Source: Athripsodes cinereus
Taxonomy: Eukaryota; Arthropoda; Insecta; Trichoptera; Leptoceridae
Assembly: GCA_947579605.1 (NCBI GenBank)
Contig: OX388310.1
Location: 4,960,001 to 5,024,000 of the forward strand
DNA length: 64,000 nt
Direction of reading: 5' to 3'
Part shown: positions 24,400 through 37,341 of the stretch, in pieces
Numbering within the stretch: position 1 is the first letter of the stretch
Layout of the letters: each line of letters starts with the position of its first letter
Translations under genes and position numbers: made by a program
Notes under the pieces: generated by a model
Database searches by the model: none
What the model was told of the DNA's origin: nothing
What the model saw: only the letters and a program-made list of their open reading frames with translations

Positions 24400-24660
24400 T
24401 TCTTCTTCTGTAAGTGCCCTGTCAAGTCCTCCCGACGTTGGTGATCCCTCTAGAATAGGCTTCTAGGTCCCACGCTGAAACAAATCCTCCACAACTCTCA
24501 TTCCAGTCCAGTCTCGTATATTGAGCAGCCACATGTCTGCCTCTATTTTGATTGTAAGAAAAGTATCGCAAAATGTGATACTTTTTTCCGAGCAATAAAT
24601 GGCCCAGGTATGAGATCTTACGCACTTTGATATCCAATAGGAGTTCTCTGTCAATTCCAG
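24400..24660 (-). mobile_element. LINE RT C-terminus, family d
   Basis: Two minus frames together give ELLLDIKVRKISYLGHLLLG, then NIRDWTGMRVVEDLFQRGT, then LEAYSRGITNVGRT. This is the order (IKKRKLSYLGH, RNIRDWTG, LFR) known from a common insect LINE C-terminus. At least two frameshifts. The remnant at 13845-13985 is the same family. Confidence 0.75.
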
Positions 24661-24664
24661 CTCT

Positions 24665-25740
24665 TCATTACTCTTCTACATTTGTAACCCAATCAGTCTA
24701 ATGAATACGGAGCATTCTTCTGTGAAGCCACATTACAAATGCTTCAAACACAAAATGATTTTCCATATGTAAATAGCTACGAGATTCAGAGGCTTGATAC
24801 ATTATCAATTTGTTACTATATTACGTAAATACATCTATCTTTTAAACCAAAATGCTGAAGTATTTTACAAATATTGTAATCGAGATGTGCAGCATGCTAC
24901 TAATTAGTAGAAAAACGACACAGTCACCCATCAATTGAATGCATGAGAGGAAATTTATATACCGAGTACATTTATATATTCATATATATATATATACACT
25001 ATGTCCAGTACACTGCACACCATTTGTATGAGATCTTTGTGTGAGTGAAGTCTAGACGGGATATCGTATGCAATTAGTATGTTACATTTATCTACAAACC
25101 ATTTCCAGTAATGACTGAATTCTACTGAAATAGAAGTTAAAAACTTCTTTTAAATGATCTGTAATTACAGTCTTTCACTGTCATCCTTTGGTATTAAAAT
25201 ATATGGGACGATTTCATGATACATTATAAAGATGTTATCAAAGAAGCTTTTGATGATGACTTATTCTCAGTATTTTAATTTAACCCTGCATGTCTGTGAA
25301 ATACATCTATGTTCATGGCATTTTATTTTATGATTAAAAATATTTCTAACGTACTTCATATATTCTTATTCTACTTTCTTTGAGTTCATTCTCATGCAAT
25401 TCTACATGATATTATTTTGTAGAATAAATTCTTTTCTAAGATGATGCTTTCTGCGAGACACTCCAAGTAATTATACTTTGTATATTTTTCACCTTAGTGA
25501 ATAAAAAACGAAACGAAAAGATCTCATAAATGAGTTTATACAAACTCAAATTTCCTTGTGTTTGGCAAATCTTCATATTCAAATATGTTGATTTTTTTTT
25601 TATTTTTGTCTTGATAAGACTTTTTAATTTTATGACTATTCATCTTATCTTTACGCTCGAGCTGTTTATCATCCTTTCATTATTTATACGCTCCACATGC
25701 CCAAAACATCGTTACTTATATACAAGCATTCTATATATTT
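24665..25740. other. AT-rich stretch, no gene seen
   Basis: A short TA repeat near 24975-25000 and AT-rich frames without domains. Nothing else is supported. Confidence 0.5.
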
Positions 25741-25744
25741 ATAT

Positions 25745-26051
25745 ATATGGACAATTTGTAAAGCGCCGTTTACTCATAACATGACCTCAAGGGTGCTGTA
25801 TATCGTATCCATCACCCGAAACTCCCAGCAAAAAGGTGTGTCTTCAGCCCTCTTTCAAAACTCTCTCCATTCACCTCCTCTCGCAGACACAGAGGCAGCT
25901 TGTTCCAATATCTGGGACCCGCAACACTAAACGCTCTATCTCCAAAACCTGTTTTGCGAGATCGAGATGGCTCAATCAGTCTGCATTTTGCCTCACCCTG
26001 TGCTGAGCGAAGCATGAGCCGTCTTTCACTGATGGTCTCTATCCACAGCAC
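25745..26051 (-). mobile_element. L2-like LINE RT C-terminus with 3' tail
   Basis: The minus frame 25812-26051 (79 codons) ends an ORF2 with RAFSVAGPRYWNKLPLCLRE and then FERGLKTHLFAGSFG, the classical C-terminus of L2/CR1-type LINEs. The 3' UTR after it carries ggcgctttacaaattgtcc at the end. No stop interrupts this piece, so it is relatively young. Upstream RT is missing. Confidence 0.85.
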
Positions 26052-26064
26052 TTCTTATGCACAC

Positions 26065-26290
26065 GCTCATTTTTCTTATATCCTCATTTGTGACTCTAGC
26101 ACGTAACGTTTTACTAAGAATTTATTCTTCTCAGCAATCTCATCTTAACTTCACCACTTTCATCCTTTTTCAATCACGACTAGGTTTTGCTTGCATTCAT
26201 AAATAAGTGCCGGTAGCAGAATGGTACTATACACCAGCATTATTCATGTTTGACACATTTTCTTTGCTGTCAATGAGATTTCTGTTAAAA
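26065..26290 (-). mobile_element. LINE RT remnant, family e
   Basis: Minus-strand LKKDESGEVKMRLLRRINS aligns with LKKDESGINAVEMRSLRRM of the copy at 61839-62417, and TNEDIRKM follows in another frame. It directly abuts the L2-like fragment, which may have inserted next to or into it. Confidence 0.7.
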
Positions 26291-26299
26291 GAAAAAAAT

Positions 26300-26860
26300 A
26301 CTTAGGTCTTCGTCTTCGTGTTATTATAAAGTAAGAAATTCAAGATGGTTGGCAGGACATGTCTTCATCGCTGAATAAAATATATTTTATTTCAGTGAAC
26401 TTAGTAGGCCAGCAGTCGAAGATTTCGTGCTGCGAATTTCTCAAATGAAAGCACAAAATTGGACGTTATCTAATGAATTTGTTACAAATTACTTTTAAAG
26501 CAACTTTAGTATCAATATTCTAGTTGCTTAACATGTTTAAATATCGTTCAACTCAAACTACATATGAACACATAAAGAAACATCTGGCCTTGTAATATTA
26601 TATTAAGTAGGTGAAGTGATGGCCTTTCTGTAAACTGGTTTAATTTAATGAATGAATCGCATTCTCAAATCCAGAAAGGATATTATTTCCACATTCAGTC
26701 TATATGTTAGAGATGTACCGGATATCCGGGACATATCTTACTTATTCAGACTAAATTATGTAACAATCCGGTCGGATATCGGAACTTGCTAGAACAAAAT
26801 TTTCATAATAAGAGAAGAATGTTAGAGGTTGTTTTTGCAGGTAATACGGTGATGAGAGAT
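26300..26860. other. AT-rich stretch with palindromic ccggatatccgg
   Basis: Around 26705-26790 gatgtaccggatatccggg and ccggtcggatatcgg suggest a hAT-type remnant, but no duplicated target was found. Otherwise nothing is recognised. Confidence 0.35.
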
Positions 26861-26861
26861 A

Positions 26862-26910
26862 GATGTGTGTGTGTGTGTGTGTGTGAGGGTGAGAGAGAGA
26901 GAGAGAGAAA
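26862..26910. repeat. Compound (GT)n(GA)n microsatellite
   Basis: A gt run of about ten units is followed by gagggtgagagagagagaga. Length is likely polymorphic. Confidence 0.95.
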
Positions 26911-27400
26911 CTGCATCCATTTGTATCCATTCTGAAGATCTTCTAATTGACTTTTTGGAAGCACATTATTGAACTGACATTTGCAATTTGAATTTTGAAT
27001 TTTAGAACAACATTCAAAATTTAAGCACAACATTCAAACGTTTAAATCACAAAAGACAGGATGTCCACTATTTAGGTAAAATGAGTTAAAACAAAATCGG
27101 TTGCAACGTTTTCTATGTCCTGATTACCTACATAATTACCAATAATACTTTTATCATTACCGAAATATTTAACAATAACCAAAATCCTTACGTTCTTAAA
27201 TTATATTTTTTTTTGTGCACAGATATATAGGTACTTTCTTGATTCTTAAAAAGCACATGTCCATCAATGACATCTTGGACAAATGTGAATATGTTGTATA
27301 GATACTGCCTTTAAACAAACTGAAGGTAAACAAGGCAGTTAATTCAATTTATTATTATTAGTTATTTTAGAAGGATTAACTATGTAACAGTTACGAGAAA

Positions 27401-27540
27401 TTTTGAATGTTTTTTAAGTATTCTACAATGCACATCCGTTACTTGATTATTTAAATCGCGATCGATTTCGGTAAACCTATACGATTTAAATAATCAAGTA
27501 ACGGATGTGCATTGTACAATACTTAAAAAAACATTCAAAA
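27401..27540. repeat. Long inverted repeat (58-bp arms)
   Basis: Arms 27401-27458 and 27482-27540 are almost perfect reverse complements (cacatccgttacttgattat against ataatcaagtaacggatgtg), with a 23-base loop. Unrelated in sequence to the hairpin at 4113. Confidence 0.9.
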
Positions 27541-27544
27541 TTAT

Positions 27545-28370
27545 TATAATTATTATCAGAACATGTGAATTAAGATTTAAGATAAAGTGAAGTTTAAGTA
27601 ATAGATTTTTGTAGTATAACATAAAAATGATAAACAATAATCAAAAACATAAAAAGGTCTCAATTCATAAATATTGGGTATTTTCCCAAACTCATATTAA
27701 CATTGACCGACTTTTCAATTTGCAATCATGGTACAGCTATCCGTTTTAAGATCTAGCTAAATTATAATTATTCGAAAAAAAAACTATTCGTCACATCTCT
27801 ACTATGTGTTTTCTCTTAGTAATAGAATCCATCTGTGAATAAAGTTTCTTTAAAGTTTTGTGGTTCACCCAAAACTTAATGAGTCGTTATTCCAGCATTA
27901 AACTATGGGAATAATAAGAGAGATCCTCAGATAATTTTATTCCTCTATGTTAGGTATTACATAACGTACCCGTTATATGTATGTATTGTTATTCTACAGT
28001 CATTTTAAGTATTTTAGGTAGTTATATCTGAATTTAATTAACAAATAAAGTTATACTTGTATAACAAACACAAAGGATACAGAAAGTAGAATATGTTTAT
28101 ATGACAGAATAATACAACAAATATTTAGTCAAAAGTGATAATTATTTTACTGAAATAAATTACTATAAATAGATTGAAAATAAGCATATTTATCTACAGA
28201 TTATCTTCGACACTTTTTAAAAGATTCTCGAGCCTCTCATACTTCAGGCTAAATCTGGTATATGCTTCTTGTTTTTATTATTAATTGCTAGAATTGATGA
28301 ATTGTACAGTGTCCTTGAGATGCTTTGGCACGTAAACGACACTTTAATGTTGTCCAATAATAAAAATAAT
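27545..28370. other. AT-rich stretch, no gene seen
   Basis: No recognisable element apart from a possible hAT end (cgtcacatctctac near 27790) without a partner. Confidence 0.45.
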
Positions 28371-28373
28371 AAT

Positions 28374-28445
28374 AAGTTGGTCGGTAGTTTAATGGTAGAG
28401 TCTAAAGGTTTCAATCGAGAGGTGCCGGGTTCAATTACTGCCATT
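28374..28445 (+). mobile_element. SINE-C head (tRNA-like)
   Basis: ggtcggtagtttaatggtag fits an A box and gtgccgggttcaattac a B box at tRNA-like spacing. The acceptor-stem halves do not pair convincingly, so it is a tRNA-derived SINE or pseudo-tRNA and not a working tRNA gene. Confidence 0.6.
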
Positions 28446-28449
28446 GCCG

Positions 28450-29640
28450 ACTTTCTCTGCCTTCACAACACAAGTGCATTGCTTACTGTAACGGGTTTTG
28501 AAGTAACTTTGGGTTTAATGCAAAATTTATATTCATCTTTAAAAATTAAACACTCTAAGATCGAATGATTCGGGTAGAAGTAAGTCTTGTTTTGCAATGT
28601 TGAAAATAGGTATACTTGTAAAATAAAACTAAAATATATATTACATAAATATATATTTATGTATTAAGTATTTTTTTAAGGTTGACATATGAATAAAATG
28701 AAAATTTAAAATTTTCAACCAACTTTTCAAACACAATCTACAATTTATTATTATTTATCGTGGCGAAACCCAGAAAAAAAAACAATCAAACTGATCTCCA
28801 GTACTGTGCAAAACGCACAGCAGCTGGAGATGCGTAAAAAATATCTACAATTGATAAAATTACATAACTTCTAATTCTTGTCCAAGTAACAGCCCAGAAA
28901 ATAAAACTTCCCCAAAATTAAATGTTTAGAAAATGACGTTTCTGAACTGATTATATAATAAAAATCAACAAACCTTGTATCGTTTGAAGTTTATTGAAAC
29001 AAATGATCTTACAAATATTTGTACAACGTTGTTCAAATGAGATGAATGAAAAAATAAATCAAAAGAGTGGGTAAACAAACTCTTGCTTTATTATTATTTG
29101 TTACCCGCCATTATATTTCACATTTGACTTAAAAGACTTTTAGGTACTTTGAAAGTTTTCCAATCCATAACAAAATCATCTACGTATTTGACAGGCGAAA
29201 CTTTTTAAATCCCCTTTTCTTTCTTTGAAGCGATGAACTGAACAGAAATTATACGGAATTAGAACTCGTTTAAATTTCAACCCGAATGGTATTCGCTGGG
29301 GCGGAAATATGCCAAAGGGGGTGGCTGCTACTAACTTTGTTATTTCATTTTGCGGTGACGATTGCTAAATTAATGTAACTCTGTACAGTTCAACACGCCT
29401 AGACTTTTTCATTCGCTTCTTCAAATATAAACGAATTATTATAGTGACAGTGTTGCAATGAAAATATACAAGTTTTTTTATCCCGGTAGATATGTATTGT
29501 ATTATGAATTTTTTCTTATACATATTTTCAATAACGCAAAGAGTTATGGAATAGAGATCAGATCAGATTTAATTTTCATGAATACAAATAGTTCCAACTA
29601 ATATATTAAAATGTTAAATATTTCTTTGAGGGATAGAATA
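28450..29640. other. AT-rich stretch, no gene seen
   Basis: A small hairpin around 28795-28835 (ctccagtactgtg with cagcagctggag) is the only structure noticed. Confidence 0.5.
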
Positions 29641-29643
29641 AGT

Positions 29644-30012
29644 ATTATTTACTTACTTACTTATGCAGCTATTCCTGTCCACTGCTGAACATAAGCCTTC
29701 CCCATATGTCTCCAGGCATTCCTATCCTGGGCTTTCTGCAACCAGCCACCAGTGATTCTTCTAATGTCGTCTGTCCAACGTGTTGGAGGTCTTCCTCTAC
29801 TCCTTTTATCTTCACGAGGTTTCCACTCCACTACCCTTTTTGTCCATCTTTGATCTTTAAGTCTAGCAATATGCCCTGCCCATGACCACTTCAATCTTGC
29901 TACTCTTTCTACAATATCCGTAACTCCCGATCTTCTACGTATCTCCGTGTTTCACATGCGATCAGAGATTTTTATTTGTAACATCGCTCTTTCATGCTTC
30001 CTTTGAGCTACA
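29644..30012 (-). mobile_element. LINE RT C-terminus, family b, with (TAAG)n tail
   Basis: The minus frame reads AQRKHERAML, then IRRRSGVTDIVERVARLKWS, then WAGHIARLKDQRW, then RSRGRPPTRWTDDIRRITGG and finally KAYVQQWTGIAA before the stop. It is the C-terminus of a very common insect ORF2. One TGA interrupts it just before NTEIRRRS. A (taag)n tail directly follows the stop. Confidence 0.9.
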
Positions 30013-30014
30013 CG

Positions 30015-30635
30015 GAGTTAAAGCGAGACAAATTATAATAATTACTGATGTAAGATTGTTGACATAATCTCTTTCTCGGATATTTTAGAAATCGAAAAAT
30101 CCTAATTTAGCCGTTTACGCGTATGACAACCAATAATTTTAAAACTCTCTCAAGTCCTTCAGCACTACTAGGCCAGAATTGGCGTCTCCCACTCTATCAA
30201 CTGGTTGGGTAGTGGATCCGGCTAAGTAACATATCCCACCCTAAGAATTAAACATTAACGAATACCTTAAAGCATATTAGTACTGTTTGCTTATCCACTA
30301 ATATAAATAAAATGCCACTTATTTTCGGAGCGTTGTATCTTTCGTTCCCGACCCTTTGTTATGGGCCGAAACCTACAAAATAGAGTATTATAGTTATCCT
30401 TATTATAATAAATATAATAATTAGCAATCTATATTTATGTCGAGTATAATAGAGTCATTTGAATCACTGCAATATCCACATTAATTAAATTATTATTACT
30501 GTATCATAGTATGTAGTTATTGTTATAATGTACTCGTATTATCATAGTAATCAATAGTACAAATTCAATATGTAAATAACAATTAATAGGATTACCAATT
30601 GAGAATTAGATTTCAAACATTATCATCATTGAGGT
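30015..30635. other. AT-rich stretch, no gene seen
   Basis: A GC-richer patch near 30150-30240 (ggcgtctcccactctatcaa) is unassigned. Confidence 0.45.
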
Positions 30636-30639
30636 CCAA

Positions 30640-31412
30640 TATTCCAATGTATCCCTAAGTGTGACGTTTATCCTGAGTTTGCCCTTCATTTGGTCATATA
30701 TTTGCTTTTGCATTCAATAAACTCAATTTTACACCAAAATTTGAGAGACAGGTAGAGTGATCTTCAGTGAATTGTAATAGGCCTAAAATAATCAACGGTG
30801 CGGTTCCGTAATTCAACAAGTCAAAAATTTCGACAATATTATTATTTAATTAGTAATATAAAGAATAAACGCTACTCTACCAATTCCAAAAACAAATAAC
30901 TAGGTATAATTGGTTAATGGTTTAGTTATGGAAAATAATGAATTTTTTCAATTCTATAAATAAATATATCGAATTGTTTAGCTATTGAACGGAAGAAAGA
31001 CTATGTTTGTCTTTAAAAGTGCGATTATTAGGTATATAGAATATTTAACTTTTTGTTGTGTTTTTAAAGTATAATATTACGTAACAATTACGTAAATGCC
31101 AATTTTACGAATAAAAGACATTTCTAATTGTTGAGTAATGGAAATAGACAGTTGATATATATTTTTATCATTGGTGTTAAAATTATACAGAAACTAAATT
31201 TATTTGTATCAAAATGCTTTAAATTGATAATAATACTTAGTTGAAAGAATTGAAAGGTATCGTTGAGAATGTTACTCACTCTCTTATATTTTGGTGTCAA
31301 ATGGTTGTGAAGTATTTCAGTTTATTGAATGTAAAAGCAAATTTAACCAAATTAAGGGCAAACTCAAGATAAGCGTCACACTAAGGGCACATCAAATTAT
31401 TGGAATGATTTT
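30640..31412. mobile_element. DNA transposon remnant with roughly 110-bp terminal inverted repeats
   Basis: The left arm (about 30652-30760) with ctaagtgtgacgtttatcct, gagtttgcccttcatttggt and tttgcttttgcattcaataa is matched in inverse by the right arm (about 31265-31394): ttattgaatgtaaaagcaaa, aagggcaaactcaagataag and cgtcacactaagggca. The AT-rich core has no ORF. Superfamily not assignable, as no clear target duplication was read. Confidence 0.8.
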
Positions 31413-31424
31413 TGTATAATAGAA

Positions 31425-31689
31425 ACATAATCTGGATCAACTGTTATTATAATACTAGCTTCTGAAACCAACCAACTTCGTGTTGGGAATAAACGTATAT
31501 TTGAGAAAAATGTGGCAGTGAAAATGGCGGAATTGGTGAATGTTGTTGTCCGTGGAAACCTAGACTGATCACTTGAACCAGCCTAGAGTCAATTCGTAAG
31601 TGTTGAGACGCCTTACTCAATTCTTGCTATTAGATTTTGCATAATGTTATTATTACCTTGTGTAAACATAGTTGTCCAATAATTATTAA
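31425..31689. other. Flank of the LTR element, unassigned
   Basis: It contains accagcctagagtcaattcg, related to one arm of the foldback at 18097-18378. Otherwise unrecognised. Confidence 0.4.
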
Positions 31690-31693
31690 GATG

Positions 31694-34120
31694 TAACACG
31701 ATATCGTCCCACTAGGACGATCGCATCATATCATTATACAAAATTATCAAAAGAGAAATTATCAAATATTTAGAAAGAAAAGAATTTTCATTATTTATAC
31801 GTAAGAAAAGTATATAATTTGGCTCAGCCCCCAGTTTTCTATGTACAAAGCACATAGAAAACACATAGAATATAAATTATATGATAAAGAAAGTATATAA
31901 AGAAAGTTACAGTTATATTTGCAAGTAAAACAGATTAATATATTGGCTCAAGTTCATGTCTAGGTATGAATCTACTTGGTCTGCAAGAGGAATGCATTGT
32001 GTGGGTGACAGGTACATACTTCAATTATACATATTATACTTACATAAAGTTCAGAGAATTCCTTATCCTTCGGTTTCATCATTTTCTTATGGTCATCATA
32101 TCATTACTACAGAATATATATAGGTAATTTAAGCAATAATGTTTCTTCTGTTAGCATACTTTATATTGCAAAGATTCTACTTATATCTTTTCTGGAGTAG
32201 AATTATAGATATATATATATCCATATAAACAATCAAAAATTCATGTCAAGTGGAACAGAGATTATCCTAAGTACATCATATCATTCCTATAAAGTGGATA
32301 TTTTATTTCCATCAATGGAGCCATTCATTTAGCTCTTTGTTGCCTTCATAGTGAAATAATATGGTCCTTCATCCATTGGTTGGTCAAGGAATCGAACCTT
32401 GGTTACATAACTACTCCAAGTATAAACTAGGTTATTGGAAGATTATATACAAGGAGGCGAAGAGATGTACTTTAGTATGATTAAGAGTATTAAATCTACT
32501 TATAGGTATATAAAATGGATTTCAACAGAAAGATATCGTATGGTAAGTGATTCACATTTATTGTGCAAATATATATTATATAACAAGACAGTTGCTTTCA
32601 AAGTAAATTTGTAGGGAATAATATTCCGCACAATATGCAAAATTATGAAAGCACTACCATATTAGGATTGAGATAATAAAACAAACAATGGTAATTATCA
32701 AATAAACCAACCTCGGTATCATATACATACATCAATACCTGGTTTACCATATAATCTAAAAATTAAATTGAACCATTCATTCTTCATTCAATCTCAAAAT
32801 CTTAAATTAGTACACAAAGGAAGGTAATATATAAAATAGTTCAATGATAATATGAATTCTGTTATGGAAAAAATATCATTATATACAATATACAATAGCA
32901 ATATAGTCACTTACAGATGAACAGGCGAGCTGTTGTTGAATAACACAAAGCCGAGTATATTACTGATGAAGTATTGTGTACACTTTGACGGTATAAGGCA
33001 GAATCGTGAAAGAAGCATACTCTACGTCTCTATGGCGGTCGCTGGTCATACCAAAGACGTACAGGGGTGTGTAGGTGGTGTCAGAATCTGATAGATTCTG
33101 TCCTCAGGACGGAAGAGATCACTACTTCTCAAGAGGCATGAGAAATCTTATACGTTCTTACACCTTCCTCAGTGTATAAGGTTGAAGGCGTCACAGTCTC
33201 AATAGTCTGTCCAAGCATATACGGCTTGTCGTTTAATCACTCTCATAACAAGGGTCGTGACCAGAAAAGTTAAGAGAGGATTATCAAGTTCACATAGAAA
33301 TGAGTGTTACATCGGTAAACCACCGATACGCAATACACAGACTACCCGCGTTGAAGAGGTATTCGTTGCAGACTTCGGAACACATTCATGTTTTAAATAA
33401 ATTTATAATACTGAGCAAGTAGAAAGAATAGTTTATGCGCTTTTTTTATGATTCCTATCATTGAATAATGCCCGAACGAACATAAATGCTACATTACTCA
33501 AAACCTCCAAATGTTATCTTTATATCACCACAATAATCGTAATCTATATAACTCAAAGGAAACACAAGCCTGTTCATAACACTATTCTGTTTATCGATTA
33601 CTATTGATTATTAAACATTATTATCGTACCCTGATATGGGCGGTAAGATTGGTCGCGCGCGTAATAGCTAACACAGATTTTTAAAGTACATTATTAACGA
33701 CACACAATAAGAATAGTTTTACGTACAATAGAGGGCAACACACTTGTTTATCACATTATGAAGTTAAGTACTATTAAATAATTATCGTTAGTATTATTAT
33801 TGTGTCGGAGCTACACACAAGGCGGTTCGCAACCAAGGCGGGGAAGGGACAACCCCTTCCTTCGTCCAACCTATGCCATGGTTTGCGGGTAACTCATTTC
33901 AAAAAGACACTTTCCATTCAACAAACCGTTGGTCCTAACGAATTAAGTGCCGAGTGCAAGTACGGGGTTCACACAGATGCCTTCGAGAAGTCACGTGACA
34001 TCGGATGATTTCCATAACGTTCGATTATTATTATTATTATGGATGACTCATGGACAACAAATGACTGTAGGAACATTAGCCAGTATGAACTTCTCCGCAG
34101 CGATTATTTAATGCGTAGCA
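31694..34120 (-). repeat. 3' LTR of the LTR-X element (copy B)
   Basis: Starts TGCTACGCATT on the minus strand and ends cgatatcgtgtta. Compared by eye with copy C it is almost identical from about 31780 to 34120. It lacks 66 bp near 33477 that both C and the solo LTR keep, and shows four substitutions, all in the part nearest 34120. The last 85 or so bases of U5 (31694-31778) are clearly diverged from C. Confidence 0.8.
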
Positions 34121-34145
34121 TTCTCCCTTTCGGCCCCTCTTGAAA
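34121..34145 (-). promoter_or_regulatory. Polypurine tract of LTR-X
   Basis: On the minus strand the bases directly before the 3' LTR read aagaggggccgaaagggaga followed by one a. A purine-rich run abutting the TG of the LTR is the expected plus-strand primer site. Confidence 0.7.
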
Positions 34146-37100
34146 ATTTGAAGAGAAGCGACAAATTTTCAAGTTCCCCAATTGTACAAAAAAAAGTTGA
34201 GAATCACTACAAAAAATTGTTGATAACCACTGGTTACATGAAAAGATTGAATACCACTGGTTACATAAAGAATTGAGTACCACTGGTTACATAAGCAGTT
34301 ATATAGGTACACAAACAATTACAAACAAACAATTCAAAATGGTGGCTTATATACTATTACAATGTTTCTTACATCCTATAGCCCGTTCAATTATTATTAT
34401 TAAGCACTCGCGGTAAATTGCCCATAGTCAAAATTGATGCGAACTGTTTTCATATTTTGACTTACACTTCTTAATAATAACACAAAATTCACATTGGTTG
34501 TTTTAGTATGGGGCTCCTATCAAAAGTCTGATAGCTACAATCATAACAATATAATAGTACATAGAGGTGTGCATATATATAGACAGGTGCATATGTGCAT
34601 GTATATGAAAAACACAGGTTATAAAAACAACAACTTTAAACATTTTACAATACAATTTTACAAGAAACTCAGGATCTGTAATACGTTTCAATATACGGTT
34701 CGTTCTACATTGGCGATAAAATTATTCTCTTCAATTTATCAATATACGTACGTTTCATTGCTGGATTCTTTTGCTACGATCGACGACAAGTTAACATTTT
34801 AAACATGACAAACATATAAAACAAAAGTTACGTACTTAAGAAGTTGGTTTACATCATTTTCGATTCCGGTTTCATGTATCCGGCAAGCCATTGGAAAAGT
34901 AACATAAAGGAATTTAAATAAATATAAACAATTTTGTATAGATGGAATTAGAGATACTACATTTACGCTTCATTTAACCCATTAAGCTTAATAGCACTCA
35001 TATACAAGTGATTTCATGTACCATGTACCATACAAAGATATTGGCAAAGCACAGAAAGAAATCATACATAATAAGGACACATACATATTAGAAAAACAAT
35101 TTACACGCAGACATGACATAATGGTAAATCACGACGACTGCAATCACATTTACAGTAACCGATATTCATTATTGGCGTCAAATCCTTCTACGCATATTAC
35201 ATACGACACAGTTCTCACACAGAGACAGATTTCTCACACAGAGATAATCTCAGAGGGAGCTACCCTCACACAGGCTTAATACATGACAAATACATTGAAC
35301 AACTTTCGATCTTTGCTACACAATATACAAGTTACAAGTTCAATAAATTCTTTACATACATCATTATTCAAATTCAACATTAACTTCTTCATTCAGGGCT
35401 CACCTTTCATAAACAGATTCATACATCATCTTTATTCACTAACATACAATTAATCAAAATTATCCCATTGAATATCTGCAGCCAACATTCCACTACAGGT
35501 TTTATTCTGTGTCCTTCATAAGCCATTCCCGTTCAATGTCAAAATGTTCTATCACATTTTCCAATGTATTCAAGCAACATAAACAAATTTTCCACAAAGT
35601 CACAAAAATTATTTAATTCAACAAGGATATACTACATCCAAACATTTCCAATTACAATTCATAAGAGATCACTACGTGTCCTACGCGGAATTAAACGTCA
35701 TATAAACTCAAACTTCAAAATAATAGGCATGAACGATTAGCAATCACATTGTCTACATTCATCAAAAAGAGCTTCACGATTTATCTTTCACACATCCAGA
35801 TAACATCGTCTCTATATCGATTACACAAAAAGTCACAAAAAAAAGTATTTAACACATCTCTCCTACCACGGCTTTACATATTACATAAACATAACTCATT
35901 TTTTATCAAAGAGCGTTCGTTAGTTTACCTTAACGGGACAATTCACTAAACGGACTCAGTTCTCCAATAAACAAGGCATTGGTTACTTCAATATATCACG
36001 ATGATAATAAGCCGCAAAAGTCACATTATTACATTTCAAGAAAATTAGTTACTCCACAAAAGATAACAAATTCCGTACACGAAGGGTTAATATTCAACAG
36101 CAAAAATTCTACATCGTTACATGGTTACTTCTTTAATTTCCAAAAAAAATTTACAAAACATCATTCTATTATTTACGTTAATGTCAAAATTTTCAACGAT
36201 GGTCATCAAAGGGTTAACTGTTTCTTAACTAAATTAAAAAATTCAGTTACAGTTCACATATACTTGACATTAAAAAAAATTCAATTATTATTTACAAAGG
36301 GTTAACAAATTCGGTCATGTTTCACTAAGGGTTAAGTGTATTTATTTTTCAAATTTCGTGAACGGTCGTGAAGGTTTAACATTATTTGTTTCGATTTATT
36401 TTTAACTTTAATTTTCTTAAAACAAAAATATTTATTTAATATTATTCATCACTATTATTTCGTCACATCACTACGTACGCACATTTATATTCTTATCAAA
36501 ATTCTACTACGCATAATCTTACACAACAACGCTCATTTAATATTATTTCTCCAAGAGTTCAATAAAGATATTTACTCCAAATGCAACATTTAACTGTTTC
36601 AAAAAATTTAATTCAATTTTATATTTACTATGTATATCGATTTTTACTTTCATCGTTTGAAAATGAATTTACTATTAAAATAACATTACAACAAAATATA
36701 TGTTTACCGGCAAAGTTCTTTGTACACTTTGGTTTACTATACATACTACAGTATGGGTAGGCACATATTTCGTTTCGTTCCAATATTATTATTTTCAACT
36801 ATACATTTTACTAATATTTTGGACTTCCCGATTTGTGTGTTCATACTACTATTATGTTGAGGTATGTTGTATACTGTCCTTTTCTCTCGCGACGCATAGG
36901 TACGTACATACTATGCTGTGTTTTATTTCTTAATAACGGACTTCTCCCTACGAACGGAATAATTTACACTATTTTAAAAACTGATTGCACACAATTGTGT
37001 TCTGCATACGCGCTCTCGATGGAACATACTACATGTTGTATAGGTAGGTATGTATACTGCGGTATAATAATATTATCGGTCTCTACTGATAACAGTCTTT

Positions 37101-37294
37101 TTTTATTTTACGATTCCTGTTTCATTTTTAAAATTGTTTTCATATACATACACACATTAAAATCATTACATTTTCAATTAATATCAATACACATTATTAC
37201 ACAATAAAGATAAGAATTCTGAACTTCACGATTAGGCATATTCACCACACAATACATTTAAAATTTTCGGGCCAACAACTATGCGAGTTGTACG

Positions 37295-37313
37295 ATCCAG
37301 GACGAGCTGCCCA
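37295..37313 (-). promoter_or_regulatory. tRNA-Pro-like primer binding site, downstream copy
   Basis: On the minus strand TGGGCAGCTCGTCCTGGAT resembles the proline-tRNA primer site (TGGGGGCTCGTCCGGGAT) known from many retroelements, with one extra base and a few changes. It follows a second copy of the LTR-end word acgtatca, 52 bp inside the true LTR edge. Confidence 0.55.
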
Positions 37314-37341
37314 AAATGATACGTCATCGTTCGCCCACATT

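Noticed and set aside
26705..27800. hAT element between gatgtaccggatatcc and cgtcacatctctac
   Set aside because: Termini match only loosely, no target duplication, and an unrelated hairpin lies between.
34494..37207. Several plus-strand frames of 66-124 codons
   Set aside because: They lie in the G-poor interior of a minus-strand LTR element, lack domains, and follow from the composition.
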